DNA from: Dysgonomonas sp. 520
Lineage (GTDB): Bacteria; Bacteroidota; Bacteroidia; Bacteroidales; Dysgonomonadaceae
Length of the DNA: 64,000 nt
Direction of reading: 5' to 3'
NCBI RefSeq assembly: GCF_010501095.1
Contig: NZ_QVMP01000017.1
Coordinates: 1 to 64,000, forward strand
Numbering within the stretch: the stretch's first letter is position 1; the number at the start of each line of letters is the position of its first letter. Made by a program: the position numbers and the translations under genes. Below, in pieces: positions 35,389 to 44,900 of this stretch. The notes beneath the pieces were generated by a model that saw only the letters and a list, made by a program, of their open reading frames with translations, was not told the origin of the DNA and did not search any database.

Positions 35389-35877
35389 GTGATAAGTAAA
35401 ATAGAATTTAAAGAACTGTTCGACAAATATTTCGATACAATCAGAAGCTTTGTCTATTACAGGTGCGGGGATACAGAAACCGCATCTGATATAACACAGG
35501 AGGTTTTCATGAAGATTTGGGAGAAACGTGAGCAGTTTAAGGTAAGTGATATTAAAAGCCTGCTTTATAAGATGGCGAATGATATGGTTATATCGGATTA
35601 CCGTAAGGGGCAAACCCAGCTTAATTTTGAACAGAGCATGACTATAGGGCAGGATTATCATGCGTCTCCCGAAGAAATAGTGCAGTTTGAAGAGCTGAAA
35701 ACTACTTATTCAAAGGCCTTGGCTGATATGCCAGAGAATCAGCGGATAACATTCCTGATGAATCGTAATGAAGGCTTAAAGTATCATGAGATTGCAGAAA
35801 ACTTAAACATTAGTATTAAAGCTGTAGAGAAGCGTATCAGTACAGCTTTAGCTTATCTGAAAAAAGAATTACTCTAA
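35389..35877 (+). CDS. ECF sigma-70 factor (FecI-like)
   Basis: The 162-aa protein has region 2 (about 10-75; FVYYRCGDTETASDITQEVFMKIWEK) and region 4 (about 105-160; MPENQRITFLMNRNEGLKYHEIAENLNISIKAVEKRI). The only suitable start is GTG at 35389. A FecR-type anti-sigma gene starts 12 bases after its stop, and a TonB receptor with an STN signalling domain follows, so this is a full cell-surface signalling cassette. Three copies of GGGTA-N14-CGGTA in the next 4 kb, one upstream of this gene, are the likely target promoters. Confidence 0.93.
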   Translation: MISKIEFKELFDKYFDTIRSFVYYRCGDTETASDITQEVFMKIWEKREQFKVSDIKSLLYKMANDMVISDYRKGQTQLNFEQSMTIGQDYHASPEEIVQFEELKTTYSKALADMPENQRITFLMNRNEGLKYHEIAENLNISIKAVEKRISTALAYLKKELL

Positions 35878-35889
35878 AAAGTATACACT

Positions 35890-36672
35890 ATGAATACTGA
35901 CAAAATAAAAATAGAACCCCAGTGGAAAAAGAGCAAAGATGAAATCTGGAATGAAACCTTTGCAGATTTAACAGAAGAAACCACTACACAAGGGAAAGAA
36001 CCGAAACGAAAATCACTTTGGTTTTACGCTGCTGCTTCAGTGGCTGCCATTATCATACTACTGCCTAATATAGCTTTTATCTATACTAAAAATGAGGTTG
36101 CGGGAAGAGGTAATCATTTAGCTGTTGTATTACCTGACGGTTCCAAAGTCGATCTGAATGCAGAAAGTGAAATCAGTTATAAACCTCTATGGTGGTATGT
36201 TTCACGGAATGTGAAGCTAAAAGGAGAAGCTTATTTTGAAGTTGAGAAAGGAAGCACGTTTAATGTTCACTCGAATCAATATATGGTAAGTGTGCTGGGA
36301 ACAAGTTTCAATGTATTTTCTCGTGCAGATAAATTTACTGTTACCTGTCTTACCGGAAAAGTGAATGTATCGGATAAAACGGAATCCGTAATTCTTACTC
36401 CAAATATGCAGGCTTTATGGAATAATAAGCTAATTGTAAAAGATATAGAAAATGTAAAAGAAACAATTGACTGGAAAGAAGGAAAATTTGTTTTTGTCAG
36501 TGTACCACTCAAAGAAGTTATTCAGGAAATCGAAAGACAATACGACATTGAAGTACAGCCAAGTTCAAATTTAGACTATCTTTACTCAGGTAATTTTACA
36601 AAAGCACAAAATCCGAATGATGTACTTAAGATAGTAGGCAAACCCTTCGGTATTGAATTTAAAATCAAATAA
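35890..36672 (+). CDS. FecR-type anti-sigma factor
   Basis: The 260-aa protein has a cytoplasmic N-terminus (1-42), one membrane helix (about 43-65, WFYAAASVAAIIILLPNIAF), a FecR domain (about 75-170, LAVVLPDGSKVDLNAESEISY and VLGTSFNVFS) and a DUF4974-type C-terminal domain (about 190-260, FVSVPLKEVIQEIERQYDIEV). It should hold the sigma factor inactive until the TonB receptor signals ligand binding through its STN domain. It lies between the two, and the receptor's TTG start codon directly abuts its stop codon. Confidence 0.92.
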   Translation: MNTDKIKIEPQWKKSKDEIWNETFADLTEETTTQGKEPKRKSLWFYAAASVAAIIILLPNIAFIYTKNEVAGRGNHLAVVLPDGSKVDLNAESEISYKPLWWYVSRNVKLKGEAYFEVEKGSTFNVHSNQYMVSVLGTSFNVFSRADKFTVTCLTGKVNVSDKTESVILTPNMQALWNNKLIVKDIENVKETIDWKEGKFVFVSVPLKEVIQEIERQYDIEVQPSSNLDYLYSGNFTKAQNPNDVLKIVGKPFGIEFKIK

Positions 36673-39111
36673 TTGAATAAATTACTTTTCATACTTGTTA
36701 TAATTCTTACGAATACTATTGCAGCTTTTTCACAAGAGTTGCATTTAGTGGTTAAAGACAAGCCTTTGAATGAAGTATTGAGAAGCCTGCCTGTTGAAAT
36801 CTCTTTTGATGATAATGCCCTTGCAAAATACAAGGTTACCGTAAACCAAAAATTTGATAGTCCTGAAATAGCACTTAAATTCCTTTTCAAAGAAAAGCCA
36901 TTTCGCTTTGAAAATATAAACGGAGTGTATGTTATCAGTCGTTCTACAGAAAAGAAAGAGCAGCCTGTTAATATCCAGCCAAAGAAGTATTATACCTATT
37001 CGGGAACGATAAAAGATGCTGAAAGCGGAGAAAATCTTCCCTATGCTTATATTACTACTTCTGAAGGAGTGGTTCCTACAGATGAAACAGGATATTTTAC
37101 CTTTAAAACTGAAAGAAAAGGAAAACTACCTGTACTGGCTCAATATCTGGGTTATGAGAAGCAAGATACAACTTTATCCAGCGGATTTAATACAATCAAT
37201 TTATCTCCCGTTATATATACAATGGATGAAATCGTTGTCAGTTCATCACCCTCAACAATACTTATCCAATCGGGAGGTAGTCCCGGTGAAATTCGTATCA
37301 ACCATCAGGTAGCAAAATATATTCCCGGAAGTATTGATAATTCTGTTTTCAACCTGATGCGTATGATGCCGGGTGTAAGGGTATCTGGTGAACCATCGGA
37401 AGACCTGATTGTGTGGGGAAGCAATGCAGGTGACAGTAAAATAACTTACGACGGATATACCTTATTCGGTATAAAGAACTACAACGACCATATCGGTTCA
37501 GTCAATCCATATATGGTAAAAGATATTCGCATCATGAAAGGTGGATATAGTGCCAATCAGGGTGGACGGATCGGAGCAATCTCTGAAATAACGGGTATAG
37601 ACGGTGATTTTAATTCACCTTCTGTAAAAGCAACCATAAGTAATTACACCGCAAATCTTTTTGCTTCGGCTCCGTTATCAAAGAACCTCAATGTTTCAGC
37701 CGCATATCGCCAGACCTTTTATAATCTGTATAATAGTGGAAATGTCGAGTTACCTAAAAATGGTAGTGATAACGGTAATAATTCGCAAATATTTTCAGAT
37801 ATATACATTAAACCAAAGTATAATTTCAGGGATGCCAATTTCAAATTATCTGGAAAAGCTTTTAGCGAAGATTCTTATTATATCAGTATATACGGAGCAG
37901 ATGATCGCTTTAAATTCTCAGTGAAACAACCAGATGAATATGACATCAATGCTGCAGAAAAGAATAGGCAGTACGGTGGGGCAACATCTTACAAGCGTGT
38001 CTGGAGTAATGGCTCAAGTACTAAACTACTTGCAACCTTTTCGCGACTTACTTCTTTGCTCGATAATCTGGCAATTGTCGGTAACCGTAAGCCGACACCT
38101 ATGGATGTTAATCATCTGGATAATGTCGTTCAAGAATTTTCCATAAAACTGAATCACGATTTTTTTGTTGGGAAGCGTAATAAAATACAGATTGGCGGAG
38201 AATGGCAACAATACAAGGTAAGCCTGAATGATTTATGTGGAGAACTGGATAAGCCTACATTTTACATAACAGATAATCTATTATTGGGCAAATTGTCTCT
38301 AAATACAGGTATTAGAGTAGATATGCCAATCAATAAAAAGGCATATGTACAGCCTCGTATTTCTGGAAGATATAAAATATCGGAGCAGGTAACAGCAACC
38401 GCCTCATGGGGCTTATACAACCAATTTCTTACACGTACTGCTTACAAGTATGATGAATCAGGTATTCAGACTGTATGGAGTATGGCAGACAGTACTTTTA
38501 CAAAGGCAATGCATACTACTGTTGGTATTGCATATAGTAAAGATGGCTTTTTAATCAGCCTCGAAGGATATCATAAAAAGACAAAGAACGGACAGTATTT
38601 CCTTGATAACACTGTCTATAATATAGATAATACTATCTTAGGGGCGGACCTGTTTGCCAAAAAACAACTGAATAACCATACTATCTACAGTTCATATTCT
38701 ATCAATAATATCAAAAGACCACAAAACGAACTTTCGCATGAAATTAAGGTCGGAGGTATCGGAGCATTTGACCCTTTCTATTTTTCTTTGAGTTACGTAT
38801 ATGGAACCGGATTTGCTTACATCTCTACAGGAGGACACGGACATGGGCAAGGAAACGAAGAAGGTGAACATGAAGCCAGTCACGAACATACAGATTCTTC
38901 CGATGAAACATACAGCCGTTTTGATATCGGAGCTACATACAGGACACAAATAAAGAAAGTGAAACTACAAGCAGGTGTATCACTATTGAATGTTTTTGGT
39001 ACTAAAAACGTAAAATATAATTATCAGGTCTCGGGGCAAGCTAATGCTACAAACATCTTTACAAAGGCCACCCCATTCACTCCAACAGTTTTTTTTGAAT
39101 TAATTTTTTGA
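36673..39111 (+). CDS. TonB-dependent receptor with STN signalling domain and histidine-rich loop
   Basis: The 812-aa protein starts with TTG directly after the FecR stop. A signal peptide (1-21) is followed by an STN domain (about 22-78), a carboxypeptidase-regulatory-like domain (about 100-180), a plug (about 190-310, VFNLMRMMPGVRVSGEP) and a barrel. A loop near residues 719-745 is packed with His, Glu and Asp (GGHGHGQGNEEGEHEASHEH), a likely metal-binding lid. The STN domain talks to FecR. In this setting, next to Czc-type efflux genes, it probably senses or imports a metal or metal complex. Which metal (Zn, Ni, Cu, Co) cannot be told from sequence. Confidence 0.9.
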   Translation: MNKLLFILVIILTNTIAAFSQELHLVVKDKPLNEVLRSLPVEISFDDNALAKYKVTVNQKFDSPEIALKFLFKEKPFRFENINGVYVISRSTEKKEQPVNIQPKKYYTYSGTIKDAESGENLPYAYITTSEGVVPTDETGYFTFKTERKGKLPVLAQYLGYEKQDTTLSSGFNTINLSPVIYTMDEIVVSSSPSTILIQSGGSPGEIRINHQVAKYIPGSIDNSVFNLMRMMPGVRVSGEPSEDLIVWGSNAGDSKITYDGYTLFGIKNYNDHIGSVNPYMVKDIRIMKGGYSANQGGRIGAISEITGIDGDFNSPSVKATISNYTANLFASAPLSKNLNVSAAYRQTFYNLYNSGNVELPKNGSDNGNNSQIFSDIYIKPKYNFRDANFKLSGKAFSEDSYYISIYGADDRFKFSVKQPDEYDINAAEKNRQYGGATSYKRVWSNGSSTKLLATFSRLTSLLDNLAIVGNRKPTPMDVNHLDNVVQEFSIKLNHDFFVGKRNKIQIGGEWQQYKVSLNDLCGELDKPTFYITDNLLLGKLSLNTGIRVDMPINKKAYVQPRISGRYKISEQVTATASWGLYNQFLTRTAYKYDESGIQTVWSMADSTFTKAMHTTVGIAYSKDGFLISLEGYHKKTKNGQYFLDNTVYNIDNTILGADLFAKKQLNNHTIYSSYSINNIKRPQNELSHEIKVGGIGAFDPFYFSLSYVYGTGFAYISTGGHGHGQGNEEGEHEASHEHTDSSDETYSRFDIGATYRTQIKKVKLQAGVSLLNVFGTKNVKYNYQVSGQANATNIFTKATPFTPTVFFELIF

Positions 39112-39120
39112 TTTGAGGTA

Positions 39121-39144
39121 GGGTAAGATCTACTTTGTGCGGTA
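39121..39144 (+). promoter_or_regulatory. ECF-sigma promoter copy 3 (His-rich lipoprotein)
   Basis: GGTAGGGTA, 14 bases, CGGTACA, 58 bases upstream of the lipoprotein start. Confidence 0.6.
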
Positions 39145-39201
39145 CATATATGAAAGCGTTTCGGGAACGAACAGTTTAATTAATTCAAAATAAAAAAGAA
39201 A

Positions 39202-39546
39202 ATGAAAAAGTTATTTTATTCCTTAGCATTGGTTTTATTTGCAGTAACATTTATTGCTTGTAGCAACGATGATCATGATGATTTTGGTACAACTTCACAG
39301 CAGGATATTGAGGTCAGAGCAGCAGCTTTAGGTTTTGATGATGTTGCAGCGTACAAAGCTAATGTTGCAGAACAATGTGTAGCTGGCAACCACGAAAACT
39401 GTGATATCTACAACGATGGAACTCATCAGGCATGTGCTTATTCAGATCATTCGGGACAAAACCATGACGGTACGCATCACAACGGATCGGATCATGGCAC
39501 ACATGATAAGAATGGACACTCTCATGGGAACAGTAATCACCACTAA
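39202..39546 (+). CDS. Small histidine-rich lipoprotein, likely metal binding
   Basis: The 114-aa protein has a lipoprotein signal (FIACSND, Cys20). Its C-terminal half (about 66-114) holds many His and Asp residues (HQACAYSDHSGQ, HDGTHHNGSDHGTH, HSHGNSNHH). There is no known fold in the His-rich part. It probably buffers or captures divalent metal at the outer membrane and hands it to, or withholds it from, the receptor encoded upstream, whose extracellular loop is also His-rich. The third ECF promoter copy sits upstream and a terminator follows. Confidence 0.75.
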   Translation: MKKLFYSLALVLFAVTFIACSNDDHDDFGTTSQQDIEVRAAALGFDDVAAYKANVAEQCVAGNHENCDIYNDGTHQACAYSDHSGQNHDGTHHNGSDHGTHDKNGHSHGNSNHH

Positions 39547-39564
39547 TTTTCCAAATGTAAATTG

Positions 39565-39603
39565 AGATTAGATAAGGGGACATCTCTCTTTATCTAATCT
39601 TTA
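39565..39603 (+). terminator. Terminator after the His-rich lipoprotein gene
   Basis: AGATTAGATAA (39565-39575) pairs perfectly with TTATCTAATCT (39590-39600), followed by TT. Confidence 0.6.
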
Positions 39604-39666
39604 AAACAAGCTGATTTCTTATTATATTTATAATAAATATACATTTCACCAGTTATTATACAAGAT

Positions 39667-40098
39667 TTGAAAAGAAAATTTCTCATATCATTTTTTGCTT
39701 TCTCAACAATAATATTGTTGATTCTTGCGATTGCTCCCCATCATCACCATGCAGGAATAGCATGTCTTATTATCGAAGTTTGTGAAGAAGATAGAACAAT
39801 AAACGATAAGCATACACATCACAATGAATCATCTGATAATAGTAATCATGACCAATCTTGTATCACTGAATTTGAGTTTACTATTACACAAATCAATGAT
39901 GAAGTAAATATTAAATCATTTTCCAATAATAATTATAAAGATTTATTCCCTTTATTTTTTATCACAGCAGATTCATTGAATCTTGTTACAACAGCATCTT
40001 TTTCTAAAATAGATTACGAAAAATATACCTTAAATTATAATTCTGTAAAATCAAACCGTATTCATGGTTTACGTGCACCTCCCATTACATTCTTATAA
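39667..40098 (+). CDS. Small exported His-containing protein (DUF6769-like)
   Basis: The 143-aa protein (TTG start) has one hydrophobic N-terminal segment (about 5-22) running into APHHHHAGIACLI, then HTHHNESSDNSNHDQSC. It resembles short His-motif proteins encoded beside RND metal pumps in Bacteroidota (DUF6769-like), but I cannot confirm the family. It is probably anchored in the inner membrane with the His cluster in the periplasm. A role in metal handling is inferred from the histidines and the neighbours. The lack of an ATG makes the exact start uncertain. Confidence 0.6.
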   Translation: MKRKFLISFFAFSTIILLILAIAPHHHHAGIACLIIEVCEEDRTINDKHTHHNESSDNSNHDQSCITEFEFTITQINDEVNIKSFSNNNYKDLFPLFFITADSLNLVTTASFSKIDYEKYTLNYNSVKSNRIHGLRAPPITFL

Positions 40099-40201
40099 CT
40101 AATCTTTTGACTTCGAGTAGTCTTAATAATTATTGTATTCGTATCCATACGACTGCATAAGGCGATATTATATCCAAATAATCACAATTAATAAAATAAG
40201 A

Positions 40202-41008
40202 ATGATGTTTTTTAAATCAAAAAAAGCATTGAGGATTATTGCACTAATATATTCGGTCTTACTTTGTGTAAACAGCATTTATGCCGATGAGAATGATGAA
40301 TTATCTTCAAGTAATGACAGTATTCAAATAAAGAGTGCAGACAAATTCTCATACAAACAACTGATTGTTCCCGGAACATTAATGTTGTATGGAACTATTG
40401 AAGCAACTCTCGCCCCTAAAAACCGATTGTTAAACTATGCTATAGGACATGAAGTGATAACGCATAAACCCGAAAGGTTTCAAATAGATGATATTACGCA
40501 ATATGTACCTGCTGCCAGTGTTTATGCTCTGAACTTAGTAGGGATAAAAGGTAAGCATAACTTTAAAGACAGGACGATTATTTTGGGTATGTCTACATTG
40601 TTTATGGCTGCCTCCGTCAATACAATTAAATACACAGCAAAAGTGGAAAGACCCGACAAGTCCAACCGTAATTCTTTTCCCTCCGGACATACAGCTGTAG
40701 CTTTCATGGGAGCCGAATTTTTATGGCAGGAATATAAAGATGTTTCAATCTGGTATGGTATTGCAGGATATACTATTGCTGCCGGAACCGGAGCATTCAG
40801 GATATATAATAATAAGCATTGGGTTGGTGATGTAGCTTTCGGAGCAGGGTTAGGCATTCTGAGTACAAAGCTTGCTTATTGGTTATATCCTACTGTTGAA
40901 AATAAGTTATTTAATGGAGGTCAGGATAAAAAGAATAAAAACAATATAGCTTTTTCTCCATTTTACAATGGACAGCAAGGAGGGCTGGCTTTTTCGATGC
41001 AGTTTTAA
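40202..41008 (+). CDS. PAP2 family phosphatase
   Basis: The 268-aa protein (ATG at 40202 or 40205) has a signal/anchor (about 5-28) and the three PAP2 motifs: KYTAKVERP, PSGHT (in NSFPSGHTAVAF) and RIYNNKHWVGD. It resembles outer-membrane or periplasmic lipid phosphatases such as lipid A or undecaprenyl pyrophosphate phosphatases. In the element it sits between His-rich proteins and the Fur-type regulator; removing lipid phosphates could change metal binding at the cell envelope, but that is conjecture. An in-frame upstream ATG at 40133 would add 23 polar residues before the signal and is less likely. Confidence 0.87.
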   Translation: MMFFKSKKALRIIALIYSVLLCVNSIYADENDELSSSNDSIQIKSADKFSYKQLIVPGTLMLYGTIEATLAPKNRLLNYAIGHEVITHKPERFQIDDITQYVPAASVYALNLVGIKGKHNFKDRTIILGMSTLFMAASVNTIKYTAKVERPDKSNRNSFPSGHTAVAFMGAEFLWQEYKDVSIWYGIAGYTIAAGTGAFRIYNNKHWVGDVAFGAGLGILSTKLAYWLYPTVENKLFNGGQDKKNKNNIAFSPFYNGQQGGLAFSMQF

Positions 41009-41072
41009 AAAATATGAAATTAATGGATTCTAATTTGTTATATAGTAAATTTGTATTTAATAACTATCAATT

Positions 41073-41495
41073 ATGAATGAGAATATTATAAAATTATTAG
41101 AAGGTCGGAATATAAAACCGACATCCACCCGCATATTGGTTCTAAAAGCAATGATCGATTTCGACAGGGCTTTTAACTTATCTGATTTGGAGACAAAGCT
41201 TGAAACTGTGGATAAGTCAACTATATCACGCACGATACACCTATTCCACGAAAATCAATTGATACATAGCTTTGATGACGGCTCGGGTTCTATAAAATAT
41301 TCGGTTTGCAACAGTGACTGCAACTGTGATATAAACGATCTGCATGCCCATTTCTATTGCAACTATTGTAAGAAGGCCTTCTGTTTGGAAAATGTATCCA
41401 TACCTAATTTCGAATTGTCTCCGATCATGCAGGCAGAAAGTGTAAACTTGGTCATTAAAGGGTATTGTGGTAAGTGTAATAAGTTTGCAACTTAG
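41073..41495 (+). CDS. Fur-family metalloregulator
   Basis: The 140-aa protein has an N-terminal winged helix (about 1-75, IKPTSTRILVLKAMIDF and STISRTIHLFHENQLIHSF) and a C-terminal metal domain with a Cys/His-rich stretch CNSDCNCDINDLHAHFYCNY and two CxxC pairs (CNYC, CGKC). The cysteine pairs suit the structural Zn site of Fur/Zur proteins; the extra CNCD is unusual. The palindrome TGCAACTTAGTTGCA overlaps its own stop codon and recurs upstream of the P-type ATPase, so it probably represses the efflux genes until metal is in excess. Zn or a similar divalent ion is the likely effector. Confidence 0.88.
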   Translation: MNENIIKLLEGRNIKPTSTRILVLKAMIDFDRAFNLSDLETKLETVDKSTISRTIHLFHENQLIHSFDDGSGSIKYSVCNSDCNCDINDLHAHFYCNYCKKAFCLENVSIPNFELSPIMQAESVNLVIKGYCGKCNKFAT

Positions 41496-41500
41496 TTGCA
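41486..41500. promoter_or_regulatory. Candidate metalloregulator operator 1
   Basis: TGCAACTTAGTTGCA is a perfect 6-3-6 palindrome. It overlaps the stop of the Fur-type gene and the region just upstream of a TACATTTG -7 box (41513-41520). Confidence 0.6.
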
Positions 41501-41512
41501 TGTTTTTTGTTA

Positions 41513-41520
41513 TACATTTG
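41513..41520 (+). promoter_or_regulatory. -7 box of the efflux operon
   Basis: TACATTTG, 20 bases upstream of the next start codon and 12 bases after operator 1, so a bound repressor would block RNA polymerase. Confidence 0.55.
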
Positions 41521-41540
41521 CACATAGAAATAAGAAAAAA

Positions 41541-41858
41541 ATGAAATCATCTGTATTCATAATAGGTATTTACTTTCTGATCCTTGCAGTGCTACCATGC
41601 CACTGCGATGTTCCGATAGCAAATACTTTTGGACAAAATACAGAGCAGGTTTCTACGGCAGATACAGAACATGATGATTCAGGAAATGAGTTCTGCACAC
41701 CATTTTGTTCATGTACCAGTCATCATAATCCAAACATTACTACAAACTATCAGATAATTCTCCGTAATACCAGTTTAAATGTCAAACATATGGCAGTATA
41801 TACTGATAAGGAGATTCCTTCATTTCTTTCTACTCTCTGGCGACCTCCGCAAGCTTAA
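41541..41858 (+). CDS. Small exported DUF6660-like protein
   Basis: The 105-aa protein (start at 41541, placed just after the -7 box) has a hydrophobic leader (about 1-18, ILAVLPCHCDV) and the Cys/His cluster FCTPFCSCTSHH (about 60-71), as in DUF6660 proteins found with RND metal pumps. The Cys-x-Cys and His-His residues could bind a soft metal. It is the first gene of the czc-type operon, 79 bases before the pump gene. Function unproven. Confidence 0.7.
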   Translation: MKSSVFIIGIYFLILAVLPCHCDVPIANTFGQNTEQVSTADTEHDDSGNEFCTPFCSCTSHHNPNITTNYQIILRNTSLNVKHMAVYTDKEIPSFLSTLWRPPQA

Positions 41859-41937
41859 AATATAACATCTGATTAAGTCTTGATGTACCCGATCGGTATG
41901 TCTTAAAAGCTAATTGTTATATTTTAATTCCAAAATT

Positions 41938-44900
41938 ATGTTTCAAAAACTGATTAAGTTCTCAATAGAGAATAAATTGGTGATTGGAGTTATGACTGTA
42001 GCCCTTATAATCTGGGGAGGCTATTCGTTGTCACAATTACCATTCGACTCAACACCTGATATAACCAATAATCAGGTACAAGTAATAACACAAGCTCCAT
42101 CATTGGGAGCACAGGAGGTAGAGCAATTTATAACTACTCCTTTGGAAATGGCCTTAGCCAATATTCCTAAAGTTGTAGAAAGAAGAAGTATCAGCCGTAG
42201 TGGGCTTTCGGTTATTACTATAGTTTTTAAAGAAAATGCCGATATCTACTGGGCACGTCAACAGGTAAGCCAACAGTTGAAAGAAGCCGAAGAAGTTATA
42301 CCCCAAGGTTTGGGGAAAATCAGTCTGGCTCCGATATCTACTGGGTTAGGAGAAATATACCACTATACAATCCGGGCAAAAGAAGGATACGAAGATAAAT
42401 ACAGTATTACCGATTTACGTACCATGCAGGACTGGATTGTTAGGAAACAGCTTTCCGGCACGGAAGGAGTTGCCGAAGTGAGTGGTTGGGGAGGCTTCGT
42501 AAAACAATATGAAATAGCCATCAATGCTGATAAACTGAATGCCGTAGGCATAACTATTCCTGAAATGTACACAGCCCTTGAAAATAATAACGAGAACACA
42601 GGCGGTAGTTATATAGAGCAATATAGTAACCAGTATTTCATACGTGGCATTGGTCTGGTAGGATCATTGGAAGATATAGAGAAAATTCCTGTAAAAACTG
42701 TAAACGGTACTCCTATACTGGTAAGGGATGTTGCTAAAGTGCAATTTGGCAGTTCGATGAGATACGGTGCTGTTACCCGTAATGGCGAAGGCGAAGTTGT
42801 AGCGGGTATTACCCTGATGCTAAAAGGAGAAAACTTTCAGGATGTTATTAAAAATGTAAAAGTACGGATGGAGCAAGTCCAGAAAAGCCTGCCCGAAGGA
42901 GTTATCATAGAGCCGTTTATTGACCGCACACAACTGGTTGACAGGGTTACCAATACCATTGCCAAGAATCTGGTAGAAGGAGGATTGATTGTGATATTTA
43001 TCCTTGTTCTGTTTTTGGGAAATTACAGAGCAGGTTTGGTCGTAGCTTCCGTTATTCCGCTTTCCATGTTATTTGCATTCGGTATGATGCGGCTCTTTGG
43101 AGTCAGTGGTAACCTGATGAGCCTCGGTGCGATTGACTTCGGGTTGATTGTGGATGGGGCGGTGATTATTGTCGAGGCAGTATGCCACCATATAAGCGTG
43201 ATGAAAGACAAGTATAAAGGAGCACTCCTGACACAGAAGCAAATGGATACGGAAGTATTTGACTCCGCTTCTAAAATAAGGAACAGTGCGGCATTCGGTG
43301 AAATAATCATTATGATTGTTTATATACCTCTTTTCACATTAGTTGGTATCGAAGGTAAGATGTTCAAGCCAATGGCTATGACCGTATTCTTTGCGATACT
43401 TGGAGCATTCATATTATCCCTGACTTATGTACCGATGGCAAGTGCATTGTTTTTAAGCAAGAAAACAGAACACAAACGGAATTTCTCGGATAAAATGATG
43501 GATAAGATAAGCGGATTCTATCGTCCTATTATAACCAAAAGCCTTAACTGGAGCAAGACATTAATAATAAGCATGATTGCTCTATTTGCTGTAAGCCTTT
43601 TTGTTTTCAATAAGATGGGTGGTGAATTTATTCCAAACCTTGAAGAAGGGGACTTCGCAGCAGAGATTAGTATGGCACAGGGAACCTCTTTGTCACAAAT
43701 GGTAAAGAGTACAACACAAGCCGAAAAGATACTCAAAGAGAAGTTTCCTGAAGTCAAACAGGCAGTATCACGTATCGGAAGTGCTGAAATTCCGACAGAC
43801 CCTATGCCTATTGAAAGGGCGGATATGATGATTGCTCTAATTCCGAAAAAAGATTGGACTTCCGCTAGGACAAAAGAAGAACTGATGGAAAAGATGGAAG
43901 AGGCGGTCAGTGTTATTCCCGGTATGGAAATAGAAATGACACAGCCTATCCAGATGCGTACCAATGAATTGATTACAGGTATTAAACAGGATGTGGCCAT
44001 TAAAATATACGGTAATGACCTTGATGTCCTTACATCATCAGCTAATAAAGTTGCTTCGCTTATTAAGAGTGTGGAAGGCGTTACCGATCCTTTTGTCGAA
44101 AAGGTAACAGGATTACCGCAGATACAGGTGGTTTATAACCGTGACCAGTTAGCCAAATACGGTATTTCCATTAAAGATGCCAACATGGTATTAAAGACAG
44201 CTTTCGCAGGCAATGAAGCAGGTTATGTATTTGAAGAAGATCGTCGTTTCGACCTCGTATTACGGATGGAAAAAGATTTAAGGAACGATATCAGTTCATT
44301 GGAGAATCTATATCTACCTCTTCAATCAGGCGGTTCTATCCCTCTCTCACAGGTAGCTGAAATAAAATACCAAGATGCACCTGCACAGGTAACCCGTGAA
44401 GATGCAGAAAGGCGTATTTACGTTGGTTTTAATGTGAGAGGACGTGATGTGCAGAATACCGTGTATGATATTCAGAAAATACTTGATAAGGAGTTTAAAT
44501 TACCTGCCGGATATTATTATACCTACGGAGGACAGTTCCAGAACCTGAAAGAAGCAAAAGACAGGCTGATGGTAGCCGTACCATTGGCATTGCTACTGAT
44601 ATTATTCCTTTTGTATGCCACATTGAGAAGTGTTAAGGAATCATTGTTCGTATTCACAGCCATACCTTTATCTGCAATAGGTGGTATTTTCGCCTTATGG
44701 CTAAGAGGAATGCCTTTCAGCATTTCGGCGGGCGTCGGCTTTATAGCCCTCTTTGGTGTTGCCGTATTGAATGGTATTGTACTTATCGGGCAGTTTAACT
44801 TATTTGAAAAGGAAGGTATTAAGGATATAAAGGAAAGGATTGTCAAAGGATGTATGTTACGCCTTCGCCCTGTAATCATGACAGCTCTTGTAGCGTCTCT

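Noticed and set aside
43518-44000. 160-aa minus-strand ORF inside czcA
   Set aside because: Low-complexity Ser/Ile product that mirrors czcA codons; no promoter or homology.
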